Source: Myxococcales bacterium (GTDB taxonomy: Bacteria > Myxococcota_A > Polyangia > Polyangiales > Polyangiaceae). From it: a stretch of 64,000 bases of DNA. A program made the translations under genes and the position numbers. Shown piece after piece: positions 8,918-17,545 of this stretch. The notes under the pieces are model-generated. The model did not search any database, was not told the origin of the DNA, and saw only the letters and a program-made list of their open reading frames with translations. The stretch spans positions 1 through 64,000 of the forward strand of contig SXNL01000328.1 of assembly GCA_005777185.1 (NCBI GenBank), written 5' to 3'. Position 1 is the first letter of the stretch. Every line of letters begins with the position of its first letter.

Positions 8918-10015
8918 TCACCGCTTCAGGAACGCCTCGGTCATCACCTTCCGGGTGTCGTCCTCGCGGACGGCGCTCTTCAGCGGCTGCGCGGTCGGCG
9001 TGGGCGGGCAGGTCGTTCGATCCGCGGAGAGGGTCCTCTGGCCGACGACCGCGCCCGTGCGACGGTTGACGACCTTCACGTCGAGATCGACGTAGACCAG
9101 TACGGCGCCGCTCGGGCAAGGGAACCGACGCTCCGATGCTGTCCCCACACCGACGAGGTCCACGTCGGCGAACGTCTTCGCGCCACCGATGACGATCAGC
9201 GGACCGCTCGGTGCCCCGGTGACCACCATCGCTTCCGGCGGCTTCGCCGGCGCGGGCTCGGGCTCACCCGGGAAGCGAACCGGCCCGCTCGCCGCCTTCG
9301 CGAGCTCGCGCGCCGCGAGCTCGTTCATCCCGGGGCCGCGCAGGATCAACGGCTCGGTGAGGGTGGCACCGTCCGCCTCCAGCGTCGCGGGGAACGCCGC
9401 GTCCTCGTTGCGCGTGACCGGCGTCTGGCCCAGCTTGGCCACGAGATCCACGTCCACGGGGGTCTTCACGCCGGCCGCCAGCGCCACGGACTTGCCCTCG
9501 AGCGTGAGCTTCGCGCTGACGTCGCTCACCACGGAGAGCTGCATCTTCCCGGACTTCGCGAACGCGATGGAAGGCGCCGCGCACATGGCGCCCGGGCACA
9601 GGAACGACGCCTCGTGCGGTGCCCCGTCATCGCCCTTCACGTGGAGCACGTTCCTCGGCGACAGGTCGATCTTCGCGCTCGCCGTGGCCGTGCTCCGCGA
9701 TCCGAGGCTCGACCGCGTCGCACCCACCGTGAGGGTGTTGGCTCCGAGCTTCAGCCTGCTCTTCGGCACCAGGAAGGATCGGTTCGGCAGCGTCCCCGTG
9801 TTCTCCGTCCTGCCATCCACGGTGAGGTCGACACCCGGCGCCGACTTCACGAACACCTCGACCTTGTCCGCGTTGCCAGACCCGGCGGCCTCCCGCACCT
9901 CGACCGAGAGGGGCACGGTCCCTCCGTCGCAACCCGCACACAGCCAACCGCCCAGGAGGAGCGGGGACCGCACGAAGAGCCCCGCGAGATCGAACGGCCG
10001 CTTGCGCACGCGCAT
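8918..10015 (-). CDS. Lipoprotein of unknown function (365 aa)
   Basis: From the ATG at 10015 the protein starts MRVRKRPFDLAGLFVRSPLL and has a lipobox near LCAGC, so it is probably a lipoprotein. The body is beta-rich with repeated VDVDLV/LTLEGK-type strands, one CPGAMC Cys pair and a final domain (about 285-365) with VLVYVDLDVKVVNRRTGAVVG. No family was recognised. Upstream in-frame codons give a Ser/Arg-rich low-complexity stretch overlapping the divergent gene and were excluded. A TACCAT hexamer 11 nt upstream is a possible -10. Confidence 0.65.
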   Translation of the reverse strand: MRVRKRPFDLAGLFVRSPLLLGGWLCAGCDGGTVPLSVEVREAAGSGNADKVEVFVKSAPGVDLTVDGRTENTGTLPNRSFLVPKSRLKLGANTLTVGATRSSLGSRSTATASAKIDLSPRNVLHVKGDDGAPHEASFLCPGAMCAAPSIAFAKSGKMQLSVVSDVSAKLTLEGKSVALAAGVKTPVDVDLVAKLGQTPVTRNEDAAFPATLEADGATLTEPLILRGPGMNELAARELAKAASGPVRFPGEPEPAPAKPPEAMVVTGAPSGPLIVIGGAKTFADVDLVGVGTASERRFPCPSGAVLVYVDLDVKVVNRRTGAVVGQRTLSADRTTCPPTPTAQPLKSAVREDDTRKVMTEAFLKR

Positions 10016-10099
10016 GATGCGCTCCGATGGTACCCCGCGATCGGCCGCTGTCGAGGGGGAGGACGACGAGGGGGGGACGGATCCCCGGACGGCGGGTGC

Positions 10100-10105
10100 T
10101 ATGCT
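10100..10105 (+). promoter_or_regulatory. Candidate -10 (TATGCT) 7 nt before a GTG start
   Basis: TATGCT is followed by CGCGCCC and then GTG at 10113. The layout almost repeats the polyphosphate kinase start (TATACT, then CGCGCG, then ATG at 18020). This is why the GTG is preferred over the ATG embedded in the hexamer. Confidence 0.45.
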
Positions 10106-10112
10106 CGCGCCC

Positions 10113-10958
10113 GTGGAGGAAGCGACGCGACTGCCCGATCTGGAGGAGCCCGGGTACGACTTCGGCGGCGCCACGTTCGATCTGCAGGATCCCGACGACC
10201 GCGAGGTGGTGCGCTTCATCCTGTCCCAGGCGCTCTACGGCGAGGCGACGGGCGTGTACTGCGGGCGCTCGCTCTACGCGGCGAGGTCCCTGGAGGCCGC
10301 GAGATTCTACGTGCGGCAGGCGAAGCAGGAGCTCGCGCACCTCGAGCTCTTCGCCGACGTGTTCCGCAGCCTGGACATGAAGCCGGACCGCGCGCACTGG
10401 GTGATCCGCGCGCTCTCCGCCCACAACGACTACTACCCGCTCAAGGTGCTGATGGAACACGCCATCGGAGAGGGGATGGTGCTCGACATCTTCAAGGACC
10501 TCCTGCTCCAGACGCTGCCGGACGCCGACCCTCGCATCCCCGCGGTCAAGAAGAAGCTCCGCGTGGTGTGCCGCGAGGAGATGGAGCACGTCGCCTGGGG
10601 CGAGAAGGAGACGGTGCGCCTCCTCGCCGAGCGGCCCTGGCTGCGCGTACCGTTCTACGGGCTCCTGGAGATCCAGATGGCCGCGCTGCCCGCGCTCGTC
10701 CGGGCGTTCCGCTCGCGCGCCGCGGACCACCCCGTGCTGTCGCACGTGGAGGGCTTCCTGGCGCACGTCCGATCGCGCGTGTACGCCCAGGGCCGCCGCC
10801 TGGGCTTCGTGCCCGAGTCGAGGCCCGGGCTCCTCGCCCGCGCCTGGGCGATGCTCGTGGGCGTCCTCCTCCTCGCGCGCAGCCAGGTCGCGCGCAGCCG
10901 CTCCCAGCTCCCTGCGATCTACCTCGACGAGCTGGGATTCGGGCGAGACGGGAAGTAG
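10113..10958 (+). CDS. Ferritin-like diiron protein with C-terminal hydrophobic helix (281 aa)
   Basis: A four-helix ferritin-like domain carries a first-helix Glu (GEAT, E44), the first ExxH in KQELAHLELF (E73, H76), a third-helix Glu in MEHAIGEG, and a second ExxH in EEMEHVAWGE (E156 region, H159). This is the E/ExxH/E/ExxH ligand set of diiron carboxylate proteins. Near the C-terminus a hydrophobic segment (AWAMLVGVLLLA) may associate with the membrane. The reaction is unknown; oxidation, hydroxylation or iron handling are all possible. It appears monocistronic. Its stop lies 4 nt from the stop of the convergent M4 peptidase gene. If the ATG at 10101 were used it would be 4 residues longer. 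Confidence 0.7.
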   Translation: MEEATRLPDLEEPGYDFGGATFDLQDPDDREVVRFILSQALYGEATGVYCGRSLYAARSLEAARFYVRQAKQELAHLELFADVFRSLDMKPDRAHWVIRALSAHNDYYPLKVLMEHAIGEGMVLDIFKDLLLQTLPDADPRIPAVKKKLRVVCREEMEHVAWGEKETVRLLAERPWLRVPFYGLLEIQMAALPALVRAFRSRAADHPVLSHVEGFLAHVRSRVYAQGRRLGFVPESRPGLLARAWAMLVGVLLLARSQVARSRSQLPAIYLDELGFGRDGK

Positions 10959-10962
10959 CCCG

Positions 10963-13149
10963 TCACTCGAGCAGGTCCTTGCAGACGAACATCCCCGTCG
11001 TCTCGCTCATCGTCGCACGGTTGTTCAGGCGGTCGCCCGTCTGGTCGCTCACCCTCGCGCACGCGAAGCCGGTCGGACATTGAAGGTGCCCGCGCGGAGC
11101 TCGCTTTCCACCTGCGCACAGCGTACCCGCGTACACGGGCTCGGCCCCCGCGGGCGTGGGCTCGTTCTCCTCGCAGTACCAGCCGTCCGCGAGCCCCGCG
11201 CAGTCGATCCGCCCGCCGGTCTGGCAGGTGACGCCGCCGTAGCGTGCGGCGTCGGCGTTCGTGAGCACGCCGACGGCGACCCATGCGCACGCCACGGCCG
11301 AGACGTCGATCGCGCGGCTCCTCGCGAAGGCGACCTGCGCGAGCGCGAACGTCCGGTAGGGAGTCGTGGGCCCGATGCTGGGGACGGCGTCCAGCCACAG
11401 CCGGATGGCCCCCTCCCAGCCGAGCCCGCGCGAGACGCGGACGCGGGACCTGTCGTTGATGCCGCCGAACGACATCAGGTACCACGCGTTGTCGCCGATT
11501 CCAGCGTTCGCGTGGACGCAACCCCAGTCGTTGGTGGGGAGAGGGATCGACTCGCAGAGCACCCTGCGCATGCCGCCGAGCATGCGAACGTCTCGCGTGA
11601 GCGAACGGCTCGTGTGGTCCTTGACCCGATCGCCCCCCGGGGTCTTCCGGCTCGAGGGGTGGACCATGCTTCGCACCCCCGTGTGGCTCCTGAGCAGCAC
11701 CTCTCCGATGACGTCGCGGCGCCGGCTCGGGTACCGCGCCAGCTTCGCCGACATACCGATGGCGTCGGACACCGCCTCGTTCAAGCCGCCGGCCTCGCCC
11801 ACCTGTATCGGCTGGAGGAGGGAGGCGATCCGCTGCGGCGTGCGCGCGGCGCCCGCGAGGAGCGCGCGGATCACGTACCCGTGCGTGAGCTCGTGGCCGA
11901 CGACGTCGAGCGCGATGGACGTAGGGAACGTGAGCGAGCCGCCGTCCCCGTACTTCATCACGTCGGCGTACGGATCGTAGCTCGCGTCCTCGGGGAGGTC
12001 GGGACGATGGACGATGCTCACGATCGGCCCGTCGAGCGGTGGCCTGTTCGCGTAGCGACGGAAGAAGGCGTCCATGAAGCTCGCGTTGTAGTGCGCGTCG
12101 ACGCCCGCGCCGGGGCCCGGGAGCAGGACGCCCGAGATCCTGCGATCGTCCCACTCGGACTTGCTGCGACTACCAACCTCGCGCGTCCTCCGCAGGCCCG
12201 GCAGCTCGCCCGGACCGTCGTCGGCGAGCGTGCGGACCTCGCTCGACGCTCCGGTCCGCTCGCGGAGGAGGTAGGACATCTCGTCGGGCGTGCCCTTCAG
12301 ACGCGTGGCGACGTCGATCGGGAGCGTGAGCCCGCGATACCCCTCCGGGAACGGGAGGTAGTTCCCGATCGACAGCGCATCCACGCGCTCCGCGTCGAGG
12401 CGCAGCTCGCCGCCGGCGATCGAGAAGAGCGAGCCATCCTCGGCGCTCACGGTGGCGATCCACGACGCGGGCCGGTCGTCGGTCGGGCGCAACAGCGCGA
12501 CGTACGCGAGCGCCGGGGCGCCGGACGGATCCGTCGTGGCGACGAGCGCGGGCTCGTGTGCGAGCTCGGCCTCGGTCGGGGGCGGAGCGACGTGCTCTCC
12601 GACCCTCGCGAGCACCGCCCTCTTGGCCTCCTCCGGGGAGAGTCTCGGCGACGGACCGACGGCGTCGAACGCGTCGTCGACGCTGGACGCGACGTGGACG
12701 ATGCGCCCCTCGGCGTCGAGGGTCATGCGCGCTCCCTTGCCGAGGACGGGGACGCCCGAGCCGAGGAGGTGCTGTTCCACATGGACGGTGCGCATCCCGT
12801 CGAGACCCGGCTCGACCCGCGGAGGCCCGGTGCGGTCGAGCGCGCGCGAGATCCCCATCGCGGCGCCGTGCACCGCGAGGAGATCGACCAGCGCGGCTGC
12901 GGTGCCCTCGTCGGAGCTCGCGACCGATCGCGTGGGCGAGAGGGGCAGCGCGAACTCGACGCGACCCGAGGGGCTACGTGACGCGGCGAACGGGGCGCCG
13001 TAGTGTTGCTCGAGGTCCTTCTCGAGCGGATCTTCCGGGAAACCCGCGGGGGCGGGCTCCTCGGCCTGGCAGCCCGAGGAGGCCGGGAGCACGGCGAGGA
13101 CGGTGACGAGGGCGGTGACGAGCGCGACGGGGGAGCGGTGGGCTTTCAT
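10963..13149 (-). CDS. M4 (thermolysin-family) metallopeptidase, probable lipoprotein (728 aa)
   Basis: A signal peptide with a lipobox-like end (SSGC27) is followed by an FTP/PepSY-type propeptide region (about 50-250) and the M4 catalytic domain. Zinc ligands and catalytic residues are visible: H419-E-L-T-H423, the second Glu in GGLNEAVSD (E458), and the transition-state His in HANAGIGDNAWYL (H546). A Cys-rich tail (about 640-728, CQTGG, DCAG, WYCEE, CPTGFAC, FVCKD) is appended and probably forms a disulfide-bonded module. It is an extracellular or surface zinc protease, and the propeptide suggests autocatalytic maturation. The gene is monocistronic and flanked by other secreted proteins. 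Confidence 0.9.
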   Translation of the reverse strand: MKAHRSPVALVTALVTVLAVLPASSGCQAEEPAPAGFPEDPLEKDLEQHYGAPFAASRSPSGRVEFALPLSPTRSVASSDEGTAAALVDLLAVHGAAMGISRALDRTGPPRVEPGLDGMRTVHVEQHLLGSGVPVLGKGARMTLDAEGRIVHVASSVDDAFDAVGPSPRLSPEEAKRAVLARVGEHVAPPPTEAELAHEPALVATTDPSGAPALAYVALLRPTDDRPASWIATVSAEDGSLFSIAGGELRLDAERVDALSIGNYLPFPEGYRGLTLPIDVATRLKGTPDEMSYLLRERTGASSEVRTLADDGPGELPGLRRTREVGSRSKSEWDDRRISGVLLPGPGAGVDAHYNASFMDAFFRRYANRPPLDGPIVSIVHRPDLPEDASYDPYADVMKYGDGGSLTFPTSIALDVVGHELTHGYVIRALLAGAARTPQRIASLLQPIQVGEAGGLNEAVSDAIGMSAKLARYPSRRRDVIGEVLLRSHTGVRSMVHPSSRKTPGGDRVKDHTSRSLTRDVRMLGGMRRVLCESIPLPTNDWGCVHANAGIGDNAWYLMSFGGINDRSRVRVSRGLGWEGAIRLWLDAVPSIGPTTPYRTFALAQVAFARSRAIDVSAVACAWVAVGVLTNADAARYGGVTCQTGGRIDCAGLADGWYCEENEPTPAGAEPVYAGTLCAGGKRAPRGHLQCPTGFACARVSDQTGDRLNNRATMSETTGMFVCKDLLE

Positions 13150-13199
13150 GCCCGCCCGGTCGGATCCCGCGCCGCGCCGTTGCGCGAAAAACGATCAGG

Positions 13200-13871
13200 T
13201 CAGCGGCGACACCCCTCCATCTCGCCGTTGTTGGAGGCCTGGTGCGTCTTGCAGGCCTTCACGTACTCGACCACCATCTTCTTCGTTGGAAGGAAGCACG
13301 TCCCGTCCTTCGCGGCGCCCGTGATCCACTTCGAGAGACCGGTTCGCCACGCCCAGAGGGACGCGGACGATGCGTTGCCGAACGACTCGGGCTTGGAGTA
13401 GTCGTCGACCCAGTTGTAGAAGCTCCCGCTCCACCGGCCGTACTCGGAGAGGAACGCCTTGAGCTCCGCGGGCGGCTCCTTCATGATCGCCTCGAAGCGG
13501 AGCGTCGCCGCCCACATGCAGCGCTTGCCGATCTCGGTCCCGTTGTCCCAGTTGTGATCGGCGCTCACGCCACCCGGCCACTTCTGGAACCAGTCGACGC
13601 CGTACAGCGACGGACCCGCAGGGCTGCGGTACCCGGAGCTGGGCGACTTCACCGGCGACTTCTCGCGCCGCACGAACTTGACCTGCGACACCTCCACGTC
13701 GACGACGACCACCTTGCGTATCGCCTCGGTGCGCTTGGTGTCGATCTGCTCCGCGGAGAGGTTGTCTTCGGATGTCTCGTCGTCCGCGACTTCAGCCGCG
13801 GTACATCCGCTGGCGAGGGGACCGAGGACAAGGGCGAGCAGGGCGACGGGGAGGGGTGTTGAGAGGCGCAT
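13200..13871 (-). CDS. Lipoprotein of unknown function (223 aa)
   Basis: The signal ends in the lipobox LASGC (Cys23). The mature part has an acidic N-terminal stretch (ADDETSEDN), then a basic segment, and a Trp/Tyr-rich C-terminal half with three Cys residues (KRCMWAATLRF, DGTCFLP, VKACKTH). No family was recognised. It could be an inhibitor or propeptide-like partner of the neighbouring M4 peptidase, but nothing in the sequence shows this. The upstream TTAGCT hexamer at 13879-13884 sits 7 nt before the ATG, with no Shine-Dalgarno sequence. Confidence 0.65.
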   Translation of the reverse strand: MRLSTPLPVALLALVLGPLASGCTAAEVADDETSEDNLSAEQIDTKRTEAIRKVVVVDVEVSQVKFVRREKSPVKSPSSGYRSPAGPSLYGVDWFQKWPGGVSADHNWDNGTEIGKRCMWAATLRFEAIMKEPPAELKAFLSEYGRWSGSFYNWVDDYSKPESFGNASSASLWAWRTGLSKWITGAAKDGTCFLPTKKMVVEYVKACKTHQASNNGEMEGCRR

Positions 13872-13878
13872 GCTCGAC

Positions 13879-13884
13879 AGCTAA
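13879..13884 (-). promoter_or_regulatory. Candidate -10 (TTAGCT) 7 nt before the start
   Basis: TTAGCT then GTCGAGC then ATG (13871). There is no Shine-Dalgarno sequence. It has the same geometry as several other starts in the window. Confidence 0.35.
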
Positions 13885-14039
13885 CATCCATCGATGCCGC
13901 GGTCGCTCTCGGAGCGCAAGCGCTGCGCAGATCGGTGGCGTGCTGTAGCCAGGTGACCCACACGATGGTGCAGCGCCGATCCAGCCATCCGCCGATTTTC
14001 TCGACGATATCGAGCATCCGACATTGGACTACACATTGC

Positions 14040-14723
14040 ATGACGGGCGGCGTGCGCACCGTGACCCTGCTGCTCCTGGCCTCGCTTGCCTCGTGCGTGA
14101 CCGCGTGCAGCGGCGCTGGGGAAGCCGCCATGGGCTCGAGCGACGAGGAGCTCGTCCTCGCGCAGCGGTGCGAGCGCGACTTCGGCGCGCCGCTCCGCGC
14201 GAAGGTCTCGAAGGCGCGGGCCGCGCTCGAGCGATCGCCGACCCGGTTCGGCGCGGAGGTACGGGGCGAGCTCGACGCAGGCCGCGTGAAGGTGCTCCCC
14301 TTCTGCGCCATGACGTCCGACCACTTCGAACACTTCAGGAAGGACGTGGATCTGTCGGCGTTCGGCGCGACGCCGGACGAGCAGCGGCGCCGCCTCCGCG
14401 CCGGCGAGACGCGCGGGATGCGCTCGGTGCACACGCAGGTGTACGGGTACCAGTGGGACGATCACGTGTACATCGCATCCAACATGAGCCAGGAGCTCAC
14501 GCTCGAGACGCTCGGCCACGAGACCCGTCACGTCCTCCGTCGCGCGCACGAGCGGAACTTCAACGATCAGCGCGTCACGTGCGTCGAGGAGCTCGAGGCT
14601 GCGCGCGCCGAGGTGCTCATCCACAAGGACACGCTCACCGCCACGGAGGAGCGTGCCCTCCTCGATCGCGTGCACGATCTCTACGAGCTCGACAAGCTCG
14701 CGAGCGGGAGCTGCGGGTACTGA
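14040..14723 (+). CDS. Lipoprotein with HExxH motif, putative metallopeptidase (227 aa)
   Basis: From the ATG at 14040 the protein begins with MTGGVRTVTLLLLASLASCVTAC, a signal with a probable lipid-anchored Cys. The mature part contains LETLGHETRHVLRRAH, that is H-E-T-R-H, a zinc metallopeptidase signature, followed by Glu-rich helices (CVEELEAARAEVLIHKD) that could supply a third ligand. No specific peptidase family was recognised, and it may also be non-catalytic. Longer in-frame N-termini are upstream but lack a signal peptide, so the internal ATG is preferred. A TACACA hexamer lies just before the ATG. It is convergent with the S1 protease gene. Confidence 0.65.
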   Translation: MTGGVRTVTLLLLASLASCVTACSGAGEAAMGSSDEELVLAQRCERDFGAPLRAKVSKARAALERSPTRFGAEVRGELDAGRVKVLPFCAMTSDHFEHFRKDVDLSAFGATPDEQRRRLRAGETRGMRSVHTQVYGYQWDDHVYIASNMSQELTLETLGHETRHVLRRAHERNFNDQRVTCVEELEAARAEVLIHKDTLTATEERALLDRVHDLYELDKLASGSCGY

Positions 14724-14729
14724 GCCGAC

Positions 14730-14748
14730 GACGCGCGGCCGGCGCGTC
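14730..14748. terminator. Hairpin between convergent genes
   Basis: Perfect 7-bp stem GACGCGC (14730-14736) / GCGCGTC (14742-14748) with a 5-nt loop, in the 29-nt gap between converging genes. It lacks a T-run. Confidence 0.35.
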
Positions 14749-14752
14749 CGCG

Positions 14753-16186
14753 TCAGCGTGACCGGGAGAGCCGACGTCGAGCGAGGAGGGCGACGCCCAG
14801 GGCCGCGAGGACGGGCCACCACGCCATGGGCATCGCGCCCGCGGCCGCGCTGCACCCCGAGCGGGTCGTGGTCACGCTCTGCTTTTCGGGGGCCGCGGGT
14901 GGAGCGGGCTCCGCGGCGGGATCGACGGGGGCCTCCGGATCGACCGTGGGCTCCGGGATGACGCCCGTGCAGGCCGAGCACTTCTTCCGGCACACCGCGA
15001 GCTTCTGGTAGGGCTCGTTGGCGCCGCACCCCGCGTAGGTGCCGCCGCTCTGGAGGCACTGGTACCCGAGGCCGTCCTTCGCGGCCGCGCCGACCTCACC
15101 GCAGCACGACGACTCGAGGCACGCCTGGCAGTCACCGGCCTTCAGTCGGTATCCGCACTTCGCGGCGCCGCCGCAGATCGCGGGGCCGCACGTGGCCGCG
15201 CACCCCGCGCGGCACTCGCACGTCTCGAGCGCGACCTGGGGGCCGACGCCCAGCGGGAAGCGCTTCTCGCACTCCGCCTGGCACGCGCCGGGCGTGGAGC
15301 AGTTCTTGAGGCAGTCGACGAAACCCTTGCACGCCGTGCCGGCGAGGCACGCGGCCTGATCGAGCGCGCACGCGTTCTTGCCGTAGAAGACCTTGTCCCG
15401 ACAGAGGCCACACGCGTCGCCCGTCGGCGTCTTCGCGAGCTCGCCCTGGAGCCACGCGCTGGACGGCGCGATGCGCCCACTGACGGAACCCTGCGTGCAG
15501 TCCCCGACGACGTACGAGTGGACGCCCGCGACGTACTCCTTTCCCCCGACGACGTAGAGGACCGGCCCGCCGCTGTCGCCCTGACACGTGCCCCCCCCCG
15601 CGAACCCGAAGGACAGCTTGTTCGTGCTGACCTGCCCGACGTTCAGGGTGATCCGCTTGCGGCGGCTGTTCTTCGGGGTGTCCGCCGTCTGCGTCTTGCC
15701 GTACCCGACGCTCGTGACCGACTTGCCCGCGGAGAGGTTGTCCTGCGCGGACGCGAGCGCGGGGATGGTCGGCGTCGTCGCGTCCGTGCCGATGACGCGG
15801 ACCACGGCGAAGTCGTACGAGGAGTCGACCGCGCCGGTGTAGCCCGGATGCGCGGCGTAGCCGACGACCTTGTAATAGAGTGGCTTGTCCTCGTAGTCGG
15901 GCCCCTGCAGCACGACCTGGGGCGGAGTCGCCACGCAGTGCGCCGCGGTGAGGACCCAGCCCGCGCCGGTGGCGGGGTCGACCTTCACGAGCGTGCCGCT
16001 GCAGAGACCCTGCGTCTGCGCGACGGCCACCACCGCCTCGTGTGTCGTGTCGTACGTCCCGCCGATGATGGCGTCGGAGATGCGGTCGGTGCGCTCGCCG
16101 GCGTCGTCCTGGGAAGGGGCGGTGCACGCGACGACGAGGGCGCCGCACGCCACGAGCGAGACACGGGAGAGAAGTTTTCGACGCAC
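14753..16186 (-). CDS. Trypsin-like serine protease (S1) with Cys-rich region and MYXO-CTERM-like tail (477 aa)
   Basis: A signal with lipobox VVAC (Cys21) is followed by a zymogen-like junction ISDAIIGGTY (activation before I40-I-G-G) and an S1 domain with the triad H83 (TAAHC), D125 (SSYDFAVVRV) and S205 (CQGDSGGP). From about 258 to 405 there is a Cys-dense region with over 30 Cys. Then comes a Pro/Ala/Glu spacer and a C-terminal tail with SGCSAAAG, a hydrophobic helix and RRRLSRSR, matching the MYXO-CTERM sorting signal. The start is GTG with GAGGAG upstream. It is predicted to be a cell-surface protease. Having both an N-terminal lipobox and a C-terminal sorting tail is unusual. Confidence 0.9.
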   Translation of the reverse strand: MRRKLLSRVSLVACGALVVACTAPSQDDAGERTDRISDAIIGGTYDTTHEAVVAVAQTQGLCSGTLVKVDPATGAGWVLTAAHCVATPPQVVLQGPDYEDKPLYYKVVGYAAHPGYTGAVDSSYDFAVVRVIGTDATTPTIPALASAQDNLSAGKSVTSVGYGKTQTADTPKNSRRKRITLNVGQVSTNKLSFGFAGGGTCQGDSGGPVLYVVGGKEYVAGVHSYVVGDCTQGSVSGRIAPSSAWLQGELAKTPTGDACGLCRDKVFYGKNACALDQAACLAGTACKGFVDCLKNCSTPGACQAECEKRFPLGVGPQVALETCECRAGCAATCGPAICGGAAKCGYRLKAGDCQACLESSCCGEVGAAAKDGLGYQCLQSGGTYAGCGANEPYQKLAVCRKKCSACTGVIPEPTVDPEAPVDPAAEPAPPAAPEKQSVTTTRSGCSAAAGAMPMAWWPVLAALGVALLARRRLSRSR

Positions 16187-16236
16187 GAGATCTCCTCGGG
16201 GGCGAGGAGCCTAGTCTTGCACGGGGTCCCCCTCCG

Positions 16237-17481
16237 TCAAGGAGGTGTAATTTTCGTCGCCTCGAAGAAAGCGCAGAACTCCGCGTGCCGGGCGCGGGCG
16301 TCGCTCTTGCCGAGCTCGATGAGTTCGCGCGCGAACTCGCCGTCGAAGAGGAGGTACGAGAGCAGATCGGACTCGTCGTCTGGCTCGCGATCGGCGAGGC
16401 GCCGCATGAGCCGCCCGGCGCCGCCACCGACGCGCCGCGCGAACGTGGGCGATCTCACGAACGCGGCGGCGAGCTTGCCGACGTCCTGCGAGGTGCGGAT
16501 GAGGAGCGAGCGCATGGGTCGCATGCCGCGGCCCCTCGGGTGCCCGAGGACCTCGTTGATCTCGTCGACGAACCCCGGTCCGTACCTGCGCGTCCCCGCC
16601 TCGAGGATGTCGTTGATGCTGCGGAGGCGCGCCAGGTCGGTGTCGATGCGATCGAGCAAGAGCGCGTTCAGCGTCTTGCCGAGCAGGAAGAGCGGCCCGG
16701 GTACGACGTTCTCGGCGGAGCCTTTCCCGCTGTCGTCGACCTTGGTGTCGATGTGGCGCGGGTTGATCACGATGACCGCTCGCGCGCCGAGGCGGCGGGC
16801 CGGTGAGAGGGGGACGTTCTGGCGGAGGCCGCCGTCGCAGTGGAACTCGCCGTCGAGGTGGACCGCCCGGAACATGATCGGGATGGCCGCCGAGGCAAAC
16901 GCGTGGTGGGCCGTGATGCGGGCTGCGCGAGGCGTGATCGTCGGATCCTGGCTCCACGGCGGGAGCCCGCCCTCGCGCCGGTGCACGAAGACGATCGTAC
17001 GCCCGGTCGCGATGTGGGTCGTCGAGACGGTCAGGGCGGAGAGCAGACCCTTCTGCATGTGGCCGTCGATCGCGTCGAACGGGATCTTGGCCTCGACCAG
17101 CCGCTCGAGCCCCTGCGGGTGCACGAGCCCACCCTCCCCCTTGGCGATCACGTCGCCCTCGCGACTCCCCCGGAGCCAGCGCTTGCCGATCGACAGCATC
17201 CCTTTGAGGTCGGGCTGGACCATGGCCTCGACGCGCAGATCGGTCCAGATGTCCGCGAGGCGCCGGGCCCGTTCGCGCGGCTCGTCGGCGAACGCGGCGA
17301 GCGCACACGCGTTGATCGCGCCGATGGAGGTCCCGCAGAGGATGTCGAGCGGGATCGGGCGCCCGAGATCCTTCGACACCTCCTCCAGGATGTGCTGCAC
17401 GACGCCCACCTCGTACGCGCCGCGGGCCGCGCCCCCGGCCAGGACGAGCGCGACCTTGGGCGTGTGGTGGGAGAACGGCAT
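16237..17481 (-). CDS. Patatin-like phospholipase (414 aa)
   Basis: The N-terminal motif ALVLAGGAARGAYEVG is the Gly/Arg-rich oxyanion loop. The nucleophile is S52 in CGTSIGA (GxSxG), and the partner Asp is D216 in HCDGGLRQNVPL, giving the Ser-Asp dyad of patatin/RssA-type lipases. There is no signal peptide, so it is probably cytoplasmic or injected/peripheral. The C-terminal 150 residues are helical and lack a known domain. It probably hydrolyses acyl chains from phospholipids. A TATACT hexamer lies 7 nt before the ATG. Confidence 0.9.
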   Translation of the reverse strand: MPFSHHTPKVALVLAGGAARGAYEVGVVQHILEEVSKDLGRPIPLDILCGTSIGAINACALAAFADEPRERARRLADIWTDLRVEAMVQPDLKGMLSIGKRWLRGSREGDVIAKGEGGLVHPQGLERLVEAKIPFDAIDGHMQKGLLSALTVSTTHIATGRTIVFVHRREGGLPPWSQDPTITPRAARITAHHAFASAAIPIMFRAVHLDGEFHCDGGLRQNVPLSPARRLGARAVIVINPRHIDTKVDDSGKGSAENVVPGPLFLLGKTLNALLLDRIDTDLARLRSINDILEAGTRRYGPGFVDEINEVLGHPRGRGMRPMRSLLIRTSQDVGKLAAAFVRSPTFARRVGGGAGRLMRRLADREPDDESDLLSYLLFDGEFARELIELGKSDARARHAEFCAFFEATKITPP

Positions 17482-17488
17482 CCCCCCG

Positions 17489-17494
17489 AGTATA
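17489..17494 (-). promoter_or_regulatory. Candidate -10 (TATACT) 7 nt before the patatin start
   Basis: TATACT, a near-consensus -10, is followed by CGGGGGG and the ATG at 17481. The G-run touches the start codon, too close for a Shine-Dalgarno sequence, so a leaderless transcript is likely. Confidence 0.5.
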
Positions 17495-17545
17495 CCCTCT
17501 CGAGGGCTGGCCTTCCCCCGGCGTTCCCCGGGAACACCCGTCCCC

